Shown: positions 16,334 through 25,193, counted from the first letter of the stretch. The stretch: DNA of 64,000 bases from UBA2272 sp034368805 (GCA_034368805.1 JAXMLJ010000012.1:1-64000), one strand, 5' to 3'. Program-made: numbers and translations. Notes: a model not told the origin generated them from the sequence alone.

Positions 16334-18003
16334 CCGCCGCGTCCGGGAAAAGACTTGGCCGCGTGCTCGTTCAGGCCGGCGTCATCACCCAGGAGCAGCT
16401 CGACTCGGCCCTCGCGGAGTCGGGTGATCACACGCTGACGAGCGTTCTGGTGACCCAGGGTATCGCCGACGAGTCCCGTATCGCACAGGCGGTGGCGGAA
16501 AGCCTCGGTCTGGCCTTCGTGGACCTGCAGGCTGTCGACATCGACCCGACTGCGGCGACGATGCTTTCGATAGATCTGGCACGGCGGCACAGCTGTCTTC
16601 CTATCAAGGTTCAGGACGACGAGCTCATCGTCGCGATGTCCGACCCGGCGAACATCTTCGCGATCGACGACCTGCGCATCGTCACAGGCTTCGAGATCCG
16701 AGTGGTCGTGGCTTCGGAAAGCGACTTGTTGCAGGCCATCGACAGGCTGGCGGCCATGCAGCAGAACGTCGACCAGATGGTCGGCGATATCGAGGACCTC
16801 AGCTCCGCGATGTCGGGGGGCGACGAGGACCTGGCCGCCGATGAGGAGGCGCCGGTCGCCAAGATCATGAACCACGTCGTCACCGAGGCCATCCGCCAGG
16901 GCGCCGGCGACATCTACATCGAGCCGCAGGAGCATGACCTCCGCGTCCGGTACCGCATCGACGGCGTGTGTCAGGAGATCCTCCGCAGCCCCAAGAAGAT
17001 CCACCGGCAGCTCATCAGTCGCCTCAAGATCCAGTGCGGCATGGACATCGCCGAGAAACGTATACCGCAAGACGGACGCTTCGGTGTCGTGCTCGACGGC
17101 AAGTCGGTGGACTTCCGCGTGGCGGTACTGCCGACAGTGCAGGGCGAGATGTCGGTCATGCGGCTCCTGCGCAAGGACGCGATCATGATGTCGCTCGAGG
17201 ACCTCGGCTTCCTGGAGCAGCCCATGGAGCGTGTCATGGAAGCGATCATGAAGCCCTACGGCGCGCTGCTCGTCACCGGCCCCACCGGCTCGGGCAAGTC
17301 GACCACGCTCTACGCGGCGATCAACAAGACCACCAACCCCCAGGTCAACCTGATCACGGTCGAGGATCCCGTGGAGTACCGGCTCGAAGGACTGTCGCAG
17401 GTCCAGGTGCACGAGAAGGCGGGCCTTACCTTCGCGTCGGCACTTCGTTCGATTCTGCGTCAGGACCCTGATGTGGTGATGATCGGCGAGATCCGTGACA
17501 AGGAGACCGCCACCATCGCCATCGAGGCGGCCCTCACCGGTCACCTTGTGCTGTCGACCCTGCACACGAACGATGCTCCTTCGGCGCTCACCCGGCTGAC
17601 CGAGATGGGGGTCGAGCCCTTCCTGTCGGCGTCGGCCATCAACTGCGTGCTCGCTCAGCGTCTCGCCCGCCGTCTGTGTACCGCGTGCAGGGAGCAGTAC
17701 ACCCCCGAGGAAGAAGCGCTCACGCGCATCGGCTTCCCGTTCGAACCCGGTCACCCGCCCGTGCTGTTCCGGGCCGTCGGTTGTTCCAAGTGCAACAACA
17801 TCGGCTACAAGGGCCGCATGGGCATCCACGAGGTGATGACCATGAGCGAAGAGATCGAGCGGGCATGCGTCGAGCACGCCTCCGGTGACGAGATCGGACG
17901 CATCGCCGTCGAGCAGGGGATGAGGACGCTCAGAGACGACGGGTTCGAGAAAGTCCGTTCAGGTCTGACCTCTATCGAGGAGATCATGCGCGTGGTCGTC
18001 TGA
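16330..18003 (+). CDS. pilB: Type IV pilus extension ATPase PilB (first copy)
   Basis: A 557-residue cytoplasmic hexameric ATPase driving pilus extension. GTG 16330 overlaps the aroE stop. Residues 1-150 form a MshEN/T2SSE_N domain (RLGRVLVQAGVITQEQLDSAL, with a second half LTSVLVTQGIADESRIAQAV), a fold that binds cyclic di-GMP in MshE. Walker A GPTGSGKST is near residue 317, with the Asp box LITVEDPVEY, Walker B DPDVVMIGEIRD near 380 and His box LSTLHTNDAPSALTRL. Two Cys pairs (CTAC near 452, CSKC near 486) form the zinc site that separates PilB from PilT. A second pilB lies at 22176. Confidence 0.93.
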   Translation: MTAASGKRLGRVLVQAGVITQEQLDSALAESGDHTLTSVLVTQGIADESRIAQAVAESLGLAFVDLQAVDIDPTAATMLSIDLARRHSCLPIKVQDDELIVAMSDPANIFAIDDLRIVTGFEIRVVVASESDLLQAIDRLAAMQQNVDQMVGDIEDLSSAMSGGDEDLAADEEAPVAKIMNHVVTEAIRQGAGDIYIEPQEHDLRVRYRIDGVCQEILRSPKKIHRQLISRLKIQCGMDIAEKRIPQDGRFGVVLDGKSVDFRVAVLPTVQGEMSVMRLLRKDAIMMSLEDLGFLEQPMERVMEAIMKPYGALLVTGPTGSGKSTTLYAAINKTTNPQVNLITVEDPVEYRLEGLSQVQVHEKAGLTFASALRSILRQDPDVVMIGEIRDKETATIAIEAALTGHLVLSTLHTNDAPSALTRLTEMGVEPFLSASAINCVLAQRLARRLCTACREQYTPEEEALTRIGFPFEPGHPPVLFRAVGCSKCNNIGYKGRMGIHEVMTMSEEIERACVEHASGDEIGRIAVEQGMRTLRDDGFEKVRSGLTSIEEIMRVVV

Positions 18004-18145
18004 CGCTCGCGACCTGCGTTTTCGCGGTTGTTTCGCCCTCTGCGACGTGAGAGACTGAAATCGCTTACCCCCGGTCGGGGTCGTTGGCGTGCGCCATGCG
18101 ACCGGCCCGGCTTGACAGTGCGCACCACTCGGAGGTGGATGGACG

Positions 18146-18772
18146 ATGGTGGACAAGGGCATCGGTGACTACTTCATCAGCGACGCTGACGACGAGTCGC
18201 TCGCAGACGACGACCTCCTCGGGGCGCCCGTGGTCGTCCCGGTGGTCCAGCCCCGCGTCGAGCCGACTCCTCCTGCAGCACCCCCTGCGGTCGCTCCGGC
18301 TCCGGTCCAGGCCCCGGCCCCGGCGCAGGTCGGCGCTCAGCCCGCGGTAGCGGCTCAGGCCTCTGTGGCCGAGCCGGTGCGTCCGCAGGCGACGATGCGG
18401 CAAGCGACGCGCGAGGAGCGGCTCGCCGCCGCGCTCGATGAGTTGATGCGTGAGGACCCGGACATCCAGGCGGCCGCCCTCGTGAGTCTCGACGGCTTCA
18501 CGATGGCTTCGGCGCTTCCGACCGGGATGCAGGCCGACCGCGTCGGCGCCATGTCGGCTGCGATCCTCGGACTCGGCGAGCGCGCCGCGGCCGAGCTGGG
18601 GAGGGGGCATCTCTCGCAGGTGTTCATCGAGGGAGAGAACGGCTACGTGCTGCTCATCGCCGCGGGCGACCGCGCGGTGTTGACTGCGATGGCCGAGCCG
18701 AGCGCCAAGCTCGGGCTTGTGATCTACGACATGAAGGCGACGGCGGACCGCATCGGCCAGATACTCGGCTGA
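18146..18772 (+). CDS. Roadblock/LC7 domain protein
   Basis: A 208-residue protein, ATG 18146 after GGAGGTGG. The first 85 or so residues are acidic then Pro/Ala/Val-rich and probably disordered. The C-terminal part (about 95-205) has the roadblock/LC7 pattern: LDELMREDPDIQAAALVSLDGFTMASALP, AAILGLGERAAAELGRG, LSQVFIEGENGYVLLIAAGDRAVLTAM and a final helix. In MglB and Streptomyces CvnB this domain binds and regulates a small GTPase; a GTPase gene lies two genes downstream. The 142-base gap after pilB holds no convincing promoter or terminator. Confidence 0.85.
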   Translation: MVDKGIGDYFISDADDESLADDDLLGAPVVVPVVQPRVEPTPPAAPPAVAPAPVQAPAPAQVGAQPAVAAQASVAEPVRPQATMRQATREERLAAALDELMREDPDIQAAALVSLDGFTMASALPTGMQADRVGAMSAAILGLGERAAAELGRGHLSQVFIEGENGYVLLIAAGDRAVLTAMAEPSAKLGLVIYDMKATADRIGQILG

Positions 18773-18828
18773 TGCCCGCCGCACGGCAACGGACGCGACG
18801 ACGCGCCGAGGGGTGACGGTTCCAACCG

Positions 18829-20580
18829 ATGGCACTGCGCGGTAACCTCAAGGACTTCAGCCTTCCCGACGTCTTCCAGCTCGTACAACTGAGCGGGAAG
18901 ACGGGGGTTCTGCGCATCGTTGGCGACGGCGCCGAGGGGAGTATCTGGTTCCGCGACGGAGAGGTCTTCTTCGCGCAGTCGAACTGGCGGCACGATTTCC
19001 TGGGCGAGCGTCTGGTGACCGCGCAGCGCATCACGCCTTCCGCACTCACCCGTGCGCTTCAGGTCCGAGAGTCCGAGGGCGACGCCGGGCGCCGTCTCGG
19101 GCAGATCCTCGTGGACGAGGGCTACATCACGCAACAGGTCCTCGAGAGTTTCGTCCAGGAACAGATCCAGGACACCATATTCGACCTGATGCGCTGGGAT
19201 GCGGGTGACTTCGACTTCGAGGTGCTGCCCGAGGTCGTCCACGAAGACATCGGCCTGTCGGTCTCGGTCGAGAACATCGTGATGGAGGGCAGCCGCAGGC
19301 TCGAAGAGTGGAATCGCATCAAGAAGAAGGTGCCCTCCGCCGAGATGGTCTTCAAGATGGCCACGGCACCGGGCGAAGGGACGTTCGAGATCTCTCTCAA
19401 GCCCGTGGAGTGGAATCTGTTGCTGCTCCTCGACGGGACGCGCTCGGTGAGCGAACTCGCTCACACCACGCACCGCACCGACTTCGAGGTGGCCCGGGTC
19501 ATCTATGGGCTGTTTTCGGCCGGTCTGCTCGAAGTGCCCTCCGACGAGGAGGTCGAGCGCCTGCGTGCCGAGCGGGCGCGCCGGGACGAGAGACGCTTGG
19601 CGCTCGGCAACGTACCCGCCCCTCCGGCGGAGTCGCCGACGGCTGACGGACAGGTCCCCGCCTTGGGTCCGACCGGACCCGGGGGCGAGTCCCCGGCGCC
19701 TCCCGCCGACGAGAGCCCTCGTGAGGAGCCGGAGTTCCTGTCCGCCCCCGGCGTCGCTCCGTCGGCCGATGACATGGCCATGTTCGAGCAGATGATGGGA
19801 GCGGTCCTCGCTCCGTCCCCCGACGAGAACGCACCCGTCGTCCCCACCGCGGAGCCGCCCACCCCACGGGCGCCGGTCGAGGATGAGTTTGAGACGCCGT
19901 TCGTTCCGGTCGCACCGGCGCCGTACGAGGAGGCCGAAGAAGAGGGTCCGCTCGATCCGCTTTCGGGCGTTGGTGCGCTCACCACGGCAGACCTCGAAGG
20001 CATCCCTGCGCCGCCGGTAGCCGAGACCTATCAGATGCCGGAGGGCTTCGTCCCCACCGGCGACTTCGAGGCGGATCTGCGTACGCTCGGCCTCGGTGAG
20101 TTGCCGCCAGAGCTCGCGCAGCCCGAGCAGGAGCCGGTCTACGAAGCCCCTGAGCCACCTTCGCAGGAGTCCCCCCGGGAACCGATGTCGCTGTCCGATC
20201 CCGACGTCGAGGCCGCACCGTCGCCGGACGTGATCCCTGACGAGAGCGTCGACCTGGACCAGCTCATACGTTCCCTGGACACGGGCGAGGAACTCGGCGG
20301 CGTGATCTCCTCGGGCACCGACTACGGAGCCGAGGAGTCGGCCGGTGAGGGTGTGATCTCCACCGATGCGTTCCTCGCGGATTTCGACTCGGGGATGGAG
20401 TTGTCGTCCGGACTCGGAGATGAACTGACCGCGCTCACCGGCGGGGGTACGGGACGTTCCCGGCCAGCAACGACGGTCTGTAAGATCCCCGAGCCTGGCG
20501 AGGGTGTCGTGCTGCACCGCGATCAGATGGTGGACCGTTCTCTCATAGAGAAGATCATCGAGGGCATCGAGAACCTGTAA
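18829..20580 (+). CDS. DUF4388 (PATAN-like) domain protein with long acidic linker
   Basis: A 583-residue protein, ATG 18829 after GAGGGGTGA. Residues 1-165 match DUF4388: MALRGNLKDFSLPDVFQLVQLSGKTGVLRI, then GSIWFRDGEVFFAQ, RRLGQILVDEGYITQQVLE and FDLMRWDAGDFDFEV. A helical, winged-helix-like part follows (about 170-240, VEWNLLLLLDGTRSVSELA). Residues 250-500 are Pro/Glu/Ser-rich and probably disordered; a short conserved-looking tail is CKIPEPGEGVVLHRDQ. DUF4388 proteins often accompany MglA-type GTPases and polarity or chemosensory systems. Here the gene stands between a roadblock protein and a GTPase. Confidence 0.82.
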   Translation: MALRGNLKDFSLPDVFQLVQLSGKTGVLRIVGDGAEGSIWFRDGEVFFAQSNWRHDFLGERLVTAQRITPSALTRALQVRESEGDAGRRLGQILVDEGYITQQVLESFVQEQIQDTIFDLMRWDAGDFDFEVLPEVVHEDIGLSVSVENIVMEGSRRLEEWNRIKKKVPSAEMVFKMATAPGEGTFEISLKPVEWNLLLLLDGTRSVSELAHTTHRTDFEVARVIYGLFSAGLLEVPSDEEVERLRAERARRDERRLALGNVPAPPAESPTADGQVPALGPTGPGGESPAPPADESPREEPEFLSAPGVAPSADDMAMFEQMMGAVLAPSPDENAPVVPTAEPPTPRAPVEDEFETPFVPVAPAPYEEAEEEGPLDPLSGVGALTTADLEGIPAPPVAETYQMPEGFVPTGDFEADLRTLGLGELPPELAQPEQEPVYEAPEPPSQESPREPMSLSDPDVEAAPSPDVIPDESVDLDQLIRSLDTGEELGGVISSGTDYGAEESAGEGVISTDAFLADFDSGMELSSGLGDELTALTGGGTGRSRPATTVCKIPEPGEGVVLHRDQMVDRSLIEKIIEGIENL

Positions 20581-20593
20581 GGACGGAGCGCGC

Positions 20594-21121
20594 ATGCAGT
20601 CTGTCAAAGTCGTGGTGACCGGACCGTTCAACGCCGGCAAGACGACCTTCATCAAAGCGGTCAGCGAGATCACGGTGCTGTCCACGGAGCGTCAGGTCTC
20701 CGATGCCTCCGGTGAGGGCTCCGGCGAGACCACGGTGGCAATGGACTTCGGCCGGATCACCATCGCCGATGACGTAGTCCTCTACTTGTTCGGTACGCCC
20801 GGCCAGGAACGGTTCTCGTTCATGTGGGAAACGCTGTCCGAGGGTATGCTCGGCTTCGTGCTCCTCGTAGACGCGGAGGATCCCGAGTCGTTTGAGGACG
20901 CCAAGTCGATGATCGAGTTCTTCCGCAACATGTCCGACGTCCCGTTCGTGGTGGCGGCGAACAAGGTGCCGCCAACGGACGTGCGGACGCTGCGCTCCGT
21001 GCGTGCCGCGATCGGACTCTCGGACGACGCGCCGCTCCTACCGGTCGACGCGCGCGACAAGGAGAGCGTCAAGGCGGTACTCCTCGGCCTGCTCTATCGC
21101 ATCCTCGACAGCATGGGCTGA
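20594..21121 (+). CDS. CvnD/MglA-like small GTPase
   Basis: A 175-residue Ras-like GTPase, ATG 20594. The P-loop is GPFNAGKTT (residues 10-18), followed by VSEITVLSTERQ and TTVAMDFGRI (switch I, conserved Thr47). The G3 region is LYLFGTPGQERF, with Gly67 where DxxG proteins have Asp. The G4 region is AANKVPPTD, with Pro126 in place of the Asp of NKxD. These deviations and the LFGTPGQ run resemble the CvnD GTPases of Streptomyces conservons more than classical Ras. It sits 13 bases after the DUF4388 gene and is the likely target of the roadblock protein. I infer a role in controlling pilus assembly or location. Confidence 0.85.
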   Translation: MQSVKVVVTGPFNAGKTTFIKAVSEITVLSTERQVSDASGEGSGETTVAMDFGRITIADDVVLYLFGTPGQERFSFMWETLSEGMLGFVLLVDAEDPESFEDAKSMIEFFRNMSDVPFVVAANKVPPTDVRTLRSVRAAIGLSDDAPLLPVDARDKESVKAVLLGLLYRILDSMG

Positions 21122-21125
21122 GTGG

Positions 21126-22058
21126 GTGGACGCACGGCTATATATGCTCGGCGCGATCGCCCTGGTGCTGCTGGCGCTGGCCGTCTACGTCCTCGTTGCG
21201 TTCTCGCGGTATCGTCGCGCCGTACGGCAGGCGCTCAAGACCTCGCCCACAGCGGATGACGGTGTGCGCGAGGCGTACCTCGGAGACGCGGCCGAGCAGG
21301 CCGATGATGTCTTCGCGGTCAGGGTTGGGGCGAGCGATGCTTCCGGCGCGGAGCACGGGGACGTCGCAGTGGAGCCGCAACCTGAGGTGATGAGGCCGCG
21401 CCTCGACGAGCGCGACATCCCGCCGGTGTACCGGGATGCGCCCGGCGCCGAGATCGCAGTTCTGGCTGAGCCGGTCGCGCCGTACGCACCGCAGGCCCCG
21501 CCGGAGCCGGAACCCGAGCCGGAGCCCGAACCGGAGCCCGAACCGGAGCCCGAGCCCGAACCGGAGCCGGCGTTGCCACCGCCGCTTGCCGCGCCCCCGA
21601 GCCCTCCGGCTACGGACGCATACTCGCTTGCGGAGGACCTCGAGCGGCTCATGGCCGCCGCCGCACAGCCAGCCACACTCCTGACACCCGAGGAGCACGA
21701 GCGCGCGCTGTCGGGCCCATCCGCAGTCGATGAGGAGGACCCGATTCCGGACGCGTCGGCTTTCCTACCGCTCGCCCCGAGTCCATCCCTTGGCCAGGCG
21801 CTGTCGAGTGCACCGGCGCCGCCCGCAGCCGAGCGACTGCCCGCTGTCGACCCCGCCGTCTCGTCGCACGCCGTGGAGACGTCAACGGCTGCCGGGCCCG
21901 AGCGTGACGTGGGGTACGACCTCGTCGCACCGGTCGAGCTCCACTTCACAGGTGGGGGAGCACGGGTCGGAGTCAAGGCGGGCACGCGCACGTACGACGA
22001 GTTCCAGAGGCTCGCCTCCATCCTCCTCGGCGACTTGAGGAAGGCGCGCGGCTGGTAG
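21126..22058 (+). CDS. Membrane-anchored protein with a Pro-Glu repeat
   Basis: A 310-residue protein of unknown function. GTG 21126 follows the GTPase stop by 4 bases; ATG 21144 is an alternative. One N-terminal membrane helix (MLGAIALVLLALAVYVLVAFSRY) precedes a long, low-complexity, probably unfolded region containing eleven Pro-Glu dipeptides (residues 126-147). A short C-terminal globular segment (GYDLVAPVELHFTGGGARVGVKAGTRTYDEFQRLASILL) follows. Rigid Pro-Glu spacers occur in proteins that reach across a cell wall. The operon position suggests the GTPase module contacts the membrane or wall through it (inference). Confidence 0.65.
   Translation: MDARLYMLGAIALVLLALAVYVLVAFSRYRRAVRQALKTSPTADDGVREAYLGDAAEQADDVFAVRVGASDASGAEHGDVAVEPQPEVMRPRLDERDIPPVYRDAPGAEIAVLAEPVAPYAPQAPPEPEPEPEPEPEPEPEPEPEPEPALPPPLAAPPSPPATDAYSLAEDLERLMAAAAQPATLLTPEEHERALSGPSAVDEEDPIPDASAFLPLAPSPSLGQALSSAPAPPAAERLPAVDPAVSSHAVETSTAAGPERDVGYDLVAPVELHFTGGGARVGVKAGTRTYDEFQRLASILLGDLRKARGW
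21501..21566 (+). repeat. In-frame Pro-Glu codon repeat
   Basis: Sixty-six bases of alternating Pro (CCG/CCC) and Glu (GAG/GAA) codons, eleven units. Mixed codons keep the protein repeat while the DNA is only partly repetitive, arguing for selection on the protein. Slippage could still change the copy number between strains. Confidence 0.85.
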
Positions 22059-22115
22059 GGTCAAGACGCCCGGCCCGGCGCCACCCGATTCTGTCCCTGG
22101 GGCGCGCATGTGTCG

Positions 22116-22121
22116 TACTAT
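22116..22121 (+). promoter_or_regulatory. Possible -10 box before the second pilB
   Basis: TACTAT lies 55 bases upstream of the GTG at 22176, in a 117-base gap between the Pro-Glu protein and pilB. No clear -35 was seen, so this is only a candidate. Confidence 0.25.
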
Positions 22122-22175
22122 CGTGCTGCGGGCCAGACGAGCGAGCATCCGCACTACCGATGGAGTGATGTGTGA

Positions 22176-23846
22176 GTGGCGGAGGCGGGGGAACGACTCG
22201 GCGTACTGCTCCTGCGCGCCGGCATCATAAGTGAGCGTCAGCTCACAGACGCCCTGGAGGTCCACAAGGCCACCAGCAGTCCGCTCGGCCGCGTCCTGGT
22301 GGATCTCGGCTATGCCACGCAAGGCGGCATCCTTTCGGTCATGGCCAAGCAGATCGGCATCCAGTACGTCGACTTCGCCGAGACGCACCCCGACGCCAAC
22401 GCGATAGCCGTTGTGCCAAGGGACCTCGCGGTCCGATACACGCTGATGCCTGTCAGGATCGTCGACGACCAGCTCGTCGTAGCGATGGCCGATCCCCAGA
22501 ACGTGCTCGCACTGGACGACCTCCGCATCATCACGGGGTACGAGATCAAGTCGGCTATCTCCACCAAAGACGGCATCGTCGCAGCCGTGGAGGAGTTCTA
22601 CAAGGTCGCGACGACCATGGATCAAGACGATCTCGGGGGCCCGGAGGAGCTCGAGACTGTGTCTCTGGCGGACATGACCGAGGTCACTGATGAGGCGCCG
22701 ATCGTCAAACTCGTCAACTACATCATCAACAAGGCGGTCACCGATCGGGCAAGCGACATCCACGTCGAGCCGCAGGAGAAGGACCTTCGCGTTCGCTACC
22801 GTGTGGACGGCGTGCTCCACGAGATGATGCGCAGCCCCAAGAGCACGCAACAGGCGATCCTGTCGCGGTTCAAGATCATGGCCGATATGGACATCGCAGA
22901 GACCCGCAAACCCCAAGACGGGCACACCGCGCTCACCATCGGCGGACACCAGTTGGACTTCCGCGTTTCGACGCTACCGACCGTCTACGGAGAGCGAGTT
23001 GTGCTCCGCATCCTTCGCAAGGACAGCATCATGCTGCGGCTCGAAGACCTCGGCTTTCTTCAGGGCACGCTCGAGCGTTTCGAGTCGTCGTTTCGCAAAC
23101 CCTATGGCGCCATTCTGGTCACCGGGCCCACAGGTTCGGGCAAGTCGACGTCGCTCTACGCCGCGATCAACGTACTCAACGATCCCGGCAAGCACATCCT
23201 CACTGCCGAGGATCCCGTCGAATACCGCCTTCCGGGAGTCAATCAGATACAGACCAACGTGAAAGCCGGCCTCACCTTCGCTCGTGCGCTACGTTCGTTC
23301 CTGCGTTGCTCGCCGGACATCATCCTCGTCGGTGAGATCCGCGATCAGGAGACTGCCAAGATCGCCATCGAGTCGGCGCTCACCGGACACCTCGTGCTCT
23401 CGACCCTTCACACCAACGACGCGGCCGGTGCGGTGACCCGGCTTACCGAGATGGGCGTCGAACCGTTCCTCGTCGCGTCCGCGGTGGACTGTGTCCTGGC
23501 CCAGCGGCTCGCGCGGCGCCTCTGCCCCGACTGCAAGGACGAGTACAAGCCGCCGAAGCAGGTCCTGCTGGATGCGGGATTCGCCGAAGACGCTCTGCCC
23601 CATTCGCTGTGGCGTCCGAAGGGGTGCAAGAAGTGCGGCGGGACCGGGTACCGGGGACGGCTCGGCGTTCACGAGGTTATGCTGATCACCGAGGAGATCG
23701 GCGACCTGACGGTCAGGGAAGCGACCGCCGAGGCGATCCGTGACGTGGCGTGTGAGCAGGGCATGCTGACCTTGAAGCAGGATGGTCTCGAGAAGGTTCG
23801 CATGGGTCGGACATCCATCGAGGAGATCGCGCGGGTCATCGTCTAG
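22176..23846 (+). CDS. pilB: Type IV pilus extension ATPase PilB (second copy)
   Basis: A 556-residue paralogue of the product at 16330. GTG 22176 is the first in-frame start. The N-terminal MshEN domain is well preserved (RLGVLLLRAGIISERQLTDAL and SPLGRVLVDLGYATQGGILSVMAKQ) and could bind cyclic di-GMP. Walker A GPTGSGKST is near residue 317, followed by ILTAEDPVEY, Walker B SPDIILVGEIRD and STLHTNDAAGAVTRL. The stretch before Walker B reads LRCSPD, versus LRQDPD in the first copy. Zinc-binding Cys pairs are CPDC and CKKC (from about residue 450). pilC follows directly, so this copy is probably the main motor of the pilus operon. Confidence 0.93.
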   Translation: MAEAGERLGVLLLRAGIISERQLTDALEVHKATSSPLGRVLVDLGYATQGGILSVMAKQIGIQYVDFAETHPDANAIAVVPRDLAVRYTLMPVRIVDDQLVVAMADPQNVLALDDLRIITGYEIKSAISTKDGIVAAVEEFYKVATTMDQDDLGGPEELETVSLADMTEVTDEAPIVKLVNYIINKAVTDRASDIHVEPQEKDLRVRYRVDGVLHEMMRSPKSTQQAILSRFKIMADMDIAETRKPQDGHTALTIGGHQLDFRVSTLPTVYGERVVLRILRKDSIMLRLEDLGFLQGTLERFESSFRKPYGAILVTGPTGSGKSTSLYAAINVLNDPGKHILTAEDPVEYRLPGVNQIQTNVKAGLTFARALRSFLRCSPDIILVGEIRDQETAKIAIESALTGHLVLSTLHTNDAAGAVTRLTEMGVEPFLVASAVDCVLAQRLARRLCPDCKDEYKPPKQVLLDAGFAEDALPHSLWRPKGCKKCGGTGYRGRLGVHEVMLITEEIGDLTVREATAEAIRDVACEQGMLTLKQDGLEKVRMGRTSIEEIARVIV

Positions 23847-23857
23847 GCCGCATGCGC

Positions 23858-23863
23858 TACAGT
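23858..23863 (+). promoter_or_regulatory. Predicted -10 box before pilC
   Basis: TACAGT preceded by TGCGC, 12 bases after the pilB stop, shares the TGCGCTA extension seen before aroC (34324) and the BMP ATPase (62976). It leaves a leader of about 60 bases before pilC. A second AT-rich hexamer, TAGTAT (23888-23893), is a weaker alternative. Confidence 0.35.
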
Positions 23864-23928
23864 CCGTGGCGCTTGATGCCGACCCTGTAGTATGTTCACC
23901 ACGACACGACCGTATGAGAGGTGCGCAG

Positions 23929-25143
23929 ATGGCGACGATCACCTTCAAGTACAACGTCCGCGACAAGACCGGTAAGGTCGTCAGCGGCAAGCTCGAGGGG
24001 GAGAACCGCGAAGCGGTCGCCACCAAACTCCGCCAGATGGGCTACATCATCCTCGACCTCGACGAGGACCGCCTGGCCAGACTCAACAAGATCACCTTCG
24101 GCACGAGCGTCAAGACAAAGGACGTCACGATCTTCGCGCGCCAGTTCGCGACCATGATCAACGCCGGTCTGTCGCTCACGAAGTGCCTGAGCATCCTCGG
24201 CGCCCAGTCGGACAGCAAGGAGCTCCGCGAGATCATCAGCCAGCTTGGTAAGGACGTGGAGGCTGGGCAGTCGCTGTCCGAGGCGATGGTCAAGCACACC
24301 AAGGTCTTCCCGCCGATCTTCTATAACATGGTCCGTGCCGGCGAGACCGGCGGTGTGCTCGACGAGGTGCTGCTGCGTGTGGCGGACCTGTTCGAGGCCG
24401 ACGCCGCTCTGAAGGCCAGGATCAAGTCGGCCATGACGTATCCGATCGCCATGGGCGCGCTCGTCATGATCGTGCTGGTCGCGATGATGGTCTTCGTCGT
24501 GCCGACATTCCAGAAGATGTTCTCGGACATGGGCGGTGAACTGCCGCTGCCAACGCAGATCCTCGTGGCGATCTCCGAGGGTGCCCGCGGCTGGCCCGGG
24601 CTCGTCGTTGTGGGCGGCGTGATCGCGCTGGTCGTTGCGTTCAAGGCATGGGTAGGGACCGAATCGGGACGCTTCATATGGGACGGTGTGAAGCTGCGGA
24701 TGCCGATCGCCGGAGAGTTGAACCGAAAGACGGCACTCGCTCGTTTCACGCGGACGTTCGGCACGCTCGTGTCTGCCGGTGTCCCGATCCTCTCGGCGCT
24801 CGACATCGTTGCCGACACCGCCGGAAATGAGGTCGTCTCGCGGGCGATCAAGAAGGTGCGGGCCGCCATCAAGGAGGGCGAGACGATCGCCAAGCCGCTG
24901 GGCGAGTCGCCGGTGTTCCCGTCGATGGTCGTGCAGATGATCGCGGTGGGCGAGGAGACCGGTGCGCTCGACCAGATGCTCAACAAGATCGCGGACTTCT
25001 ACGACGAAGAGGTTCGCGTGGCGGTCGACAGCCTCACGTCGATCATCGAGCCGATCATGATGGCGTCGCTCGGTGTCATCGTCGGCGGCATCATCATCGC
25101 GCTCTACATGCCGATGTTCCAGGTCATCACACTCGTAAACTAG
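23929..25143 (+). CDS. pilC: Type IV pilus inner-membrane platform protein PilC
   Basis: A 404-residue member of the PilC/GspF family, the membrane platform on which PilB acts. ATG 23929 was chosen because AGGTG lies 7 bases upstream; in-frame ATG 23914 would add five residues. The N-terminal TITFKYNVRDKTGKVVSGKLEGENREAV is typical. Two GspF repeats follow: FARQFATMINAGLSLTKCLSIL...IFYNMVRAGETGGVLDEVL and FTRTFGTLVSAGVPILSALDIV...MVVQMIAVGEETGALDQML. Each ends in membrane helices, the last being MMASLGVIVGGIIIALYMPMF. Confidence 0.95.
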   Translation: MATITFKYNVRDKTGKVVSGKLEGENREAVATKLRQMGYIILDLDEDRLARLNKITFGTSVKTKDVTIFARQFATMINAGLSLTKCLSILGAQSDSKELREIISQLGKDVEAGQSLSEAMVKHTKVFPPIFYNMVRAGETGGVLDEVLLRVADLFEADAALKARIKSAMTYPIAMGALVMIVLVAMMVFVVPTFQKMFSDMGGELPLPTQILVAISEGARGWPGLVVVGGVIALVVAFKAWVGTESGRFIWDGVKLRMPIAGELNRKTALARFTRTFGTLVSAGVPILSALDIVADTAGNEVVSRAIKKVRAAIKEGETIAKPLGESPVFPSMVVQMIAVGEETGALDQMLNKIADFYDEEVRVAVDSLTSIIEPIMMASLGVIVGGIIIALYMPMFQVITLVN

Positions 25144-25193
25144 TTGAAACTGCATGTAAAGTACGGCCCGCAGAGGCCGATAACACGTAGTGA

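Noticed and set aside
16102..17877. Long minus-strand frame opposite pilB
   Set aside because: Antisense shadow of a conserved ATPase gene with no ribosome site or motif of its own. The same applies to frames opposite pilC (23896-25623), the minor pilins (26350-28830) and dxs (43872-46019).
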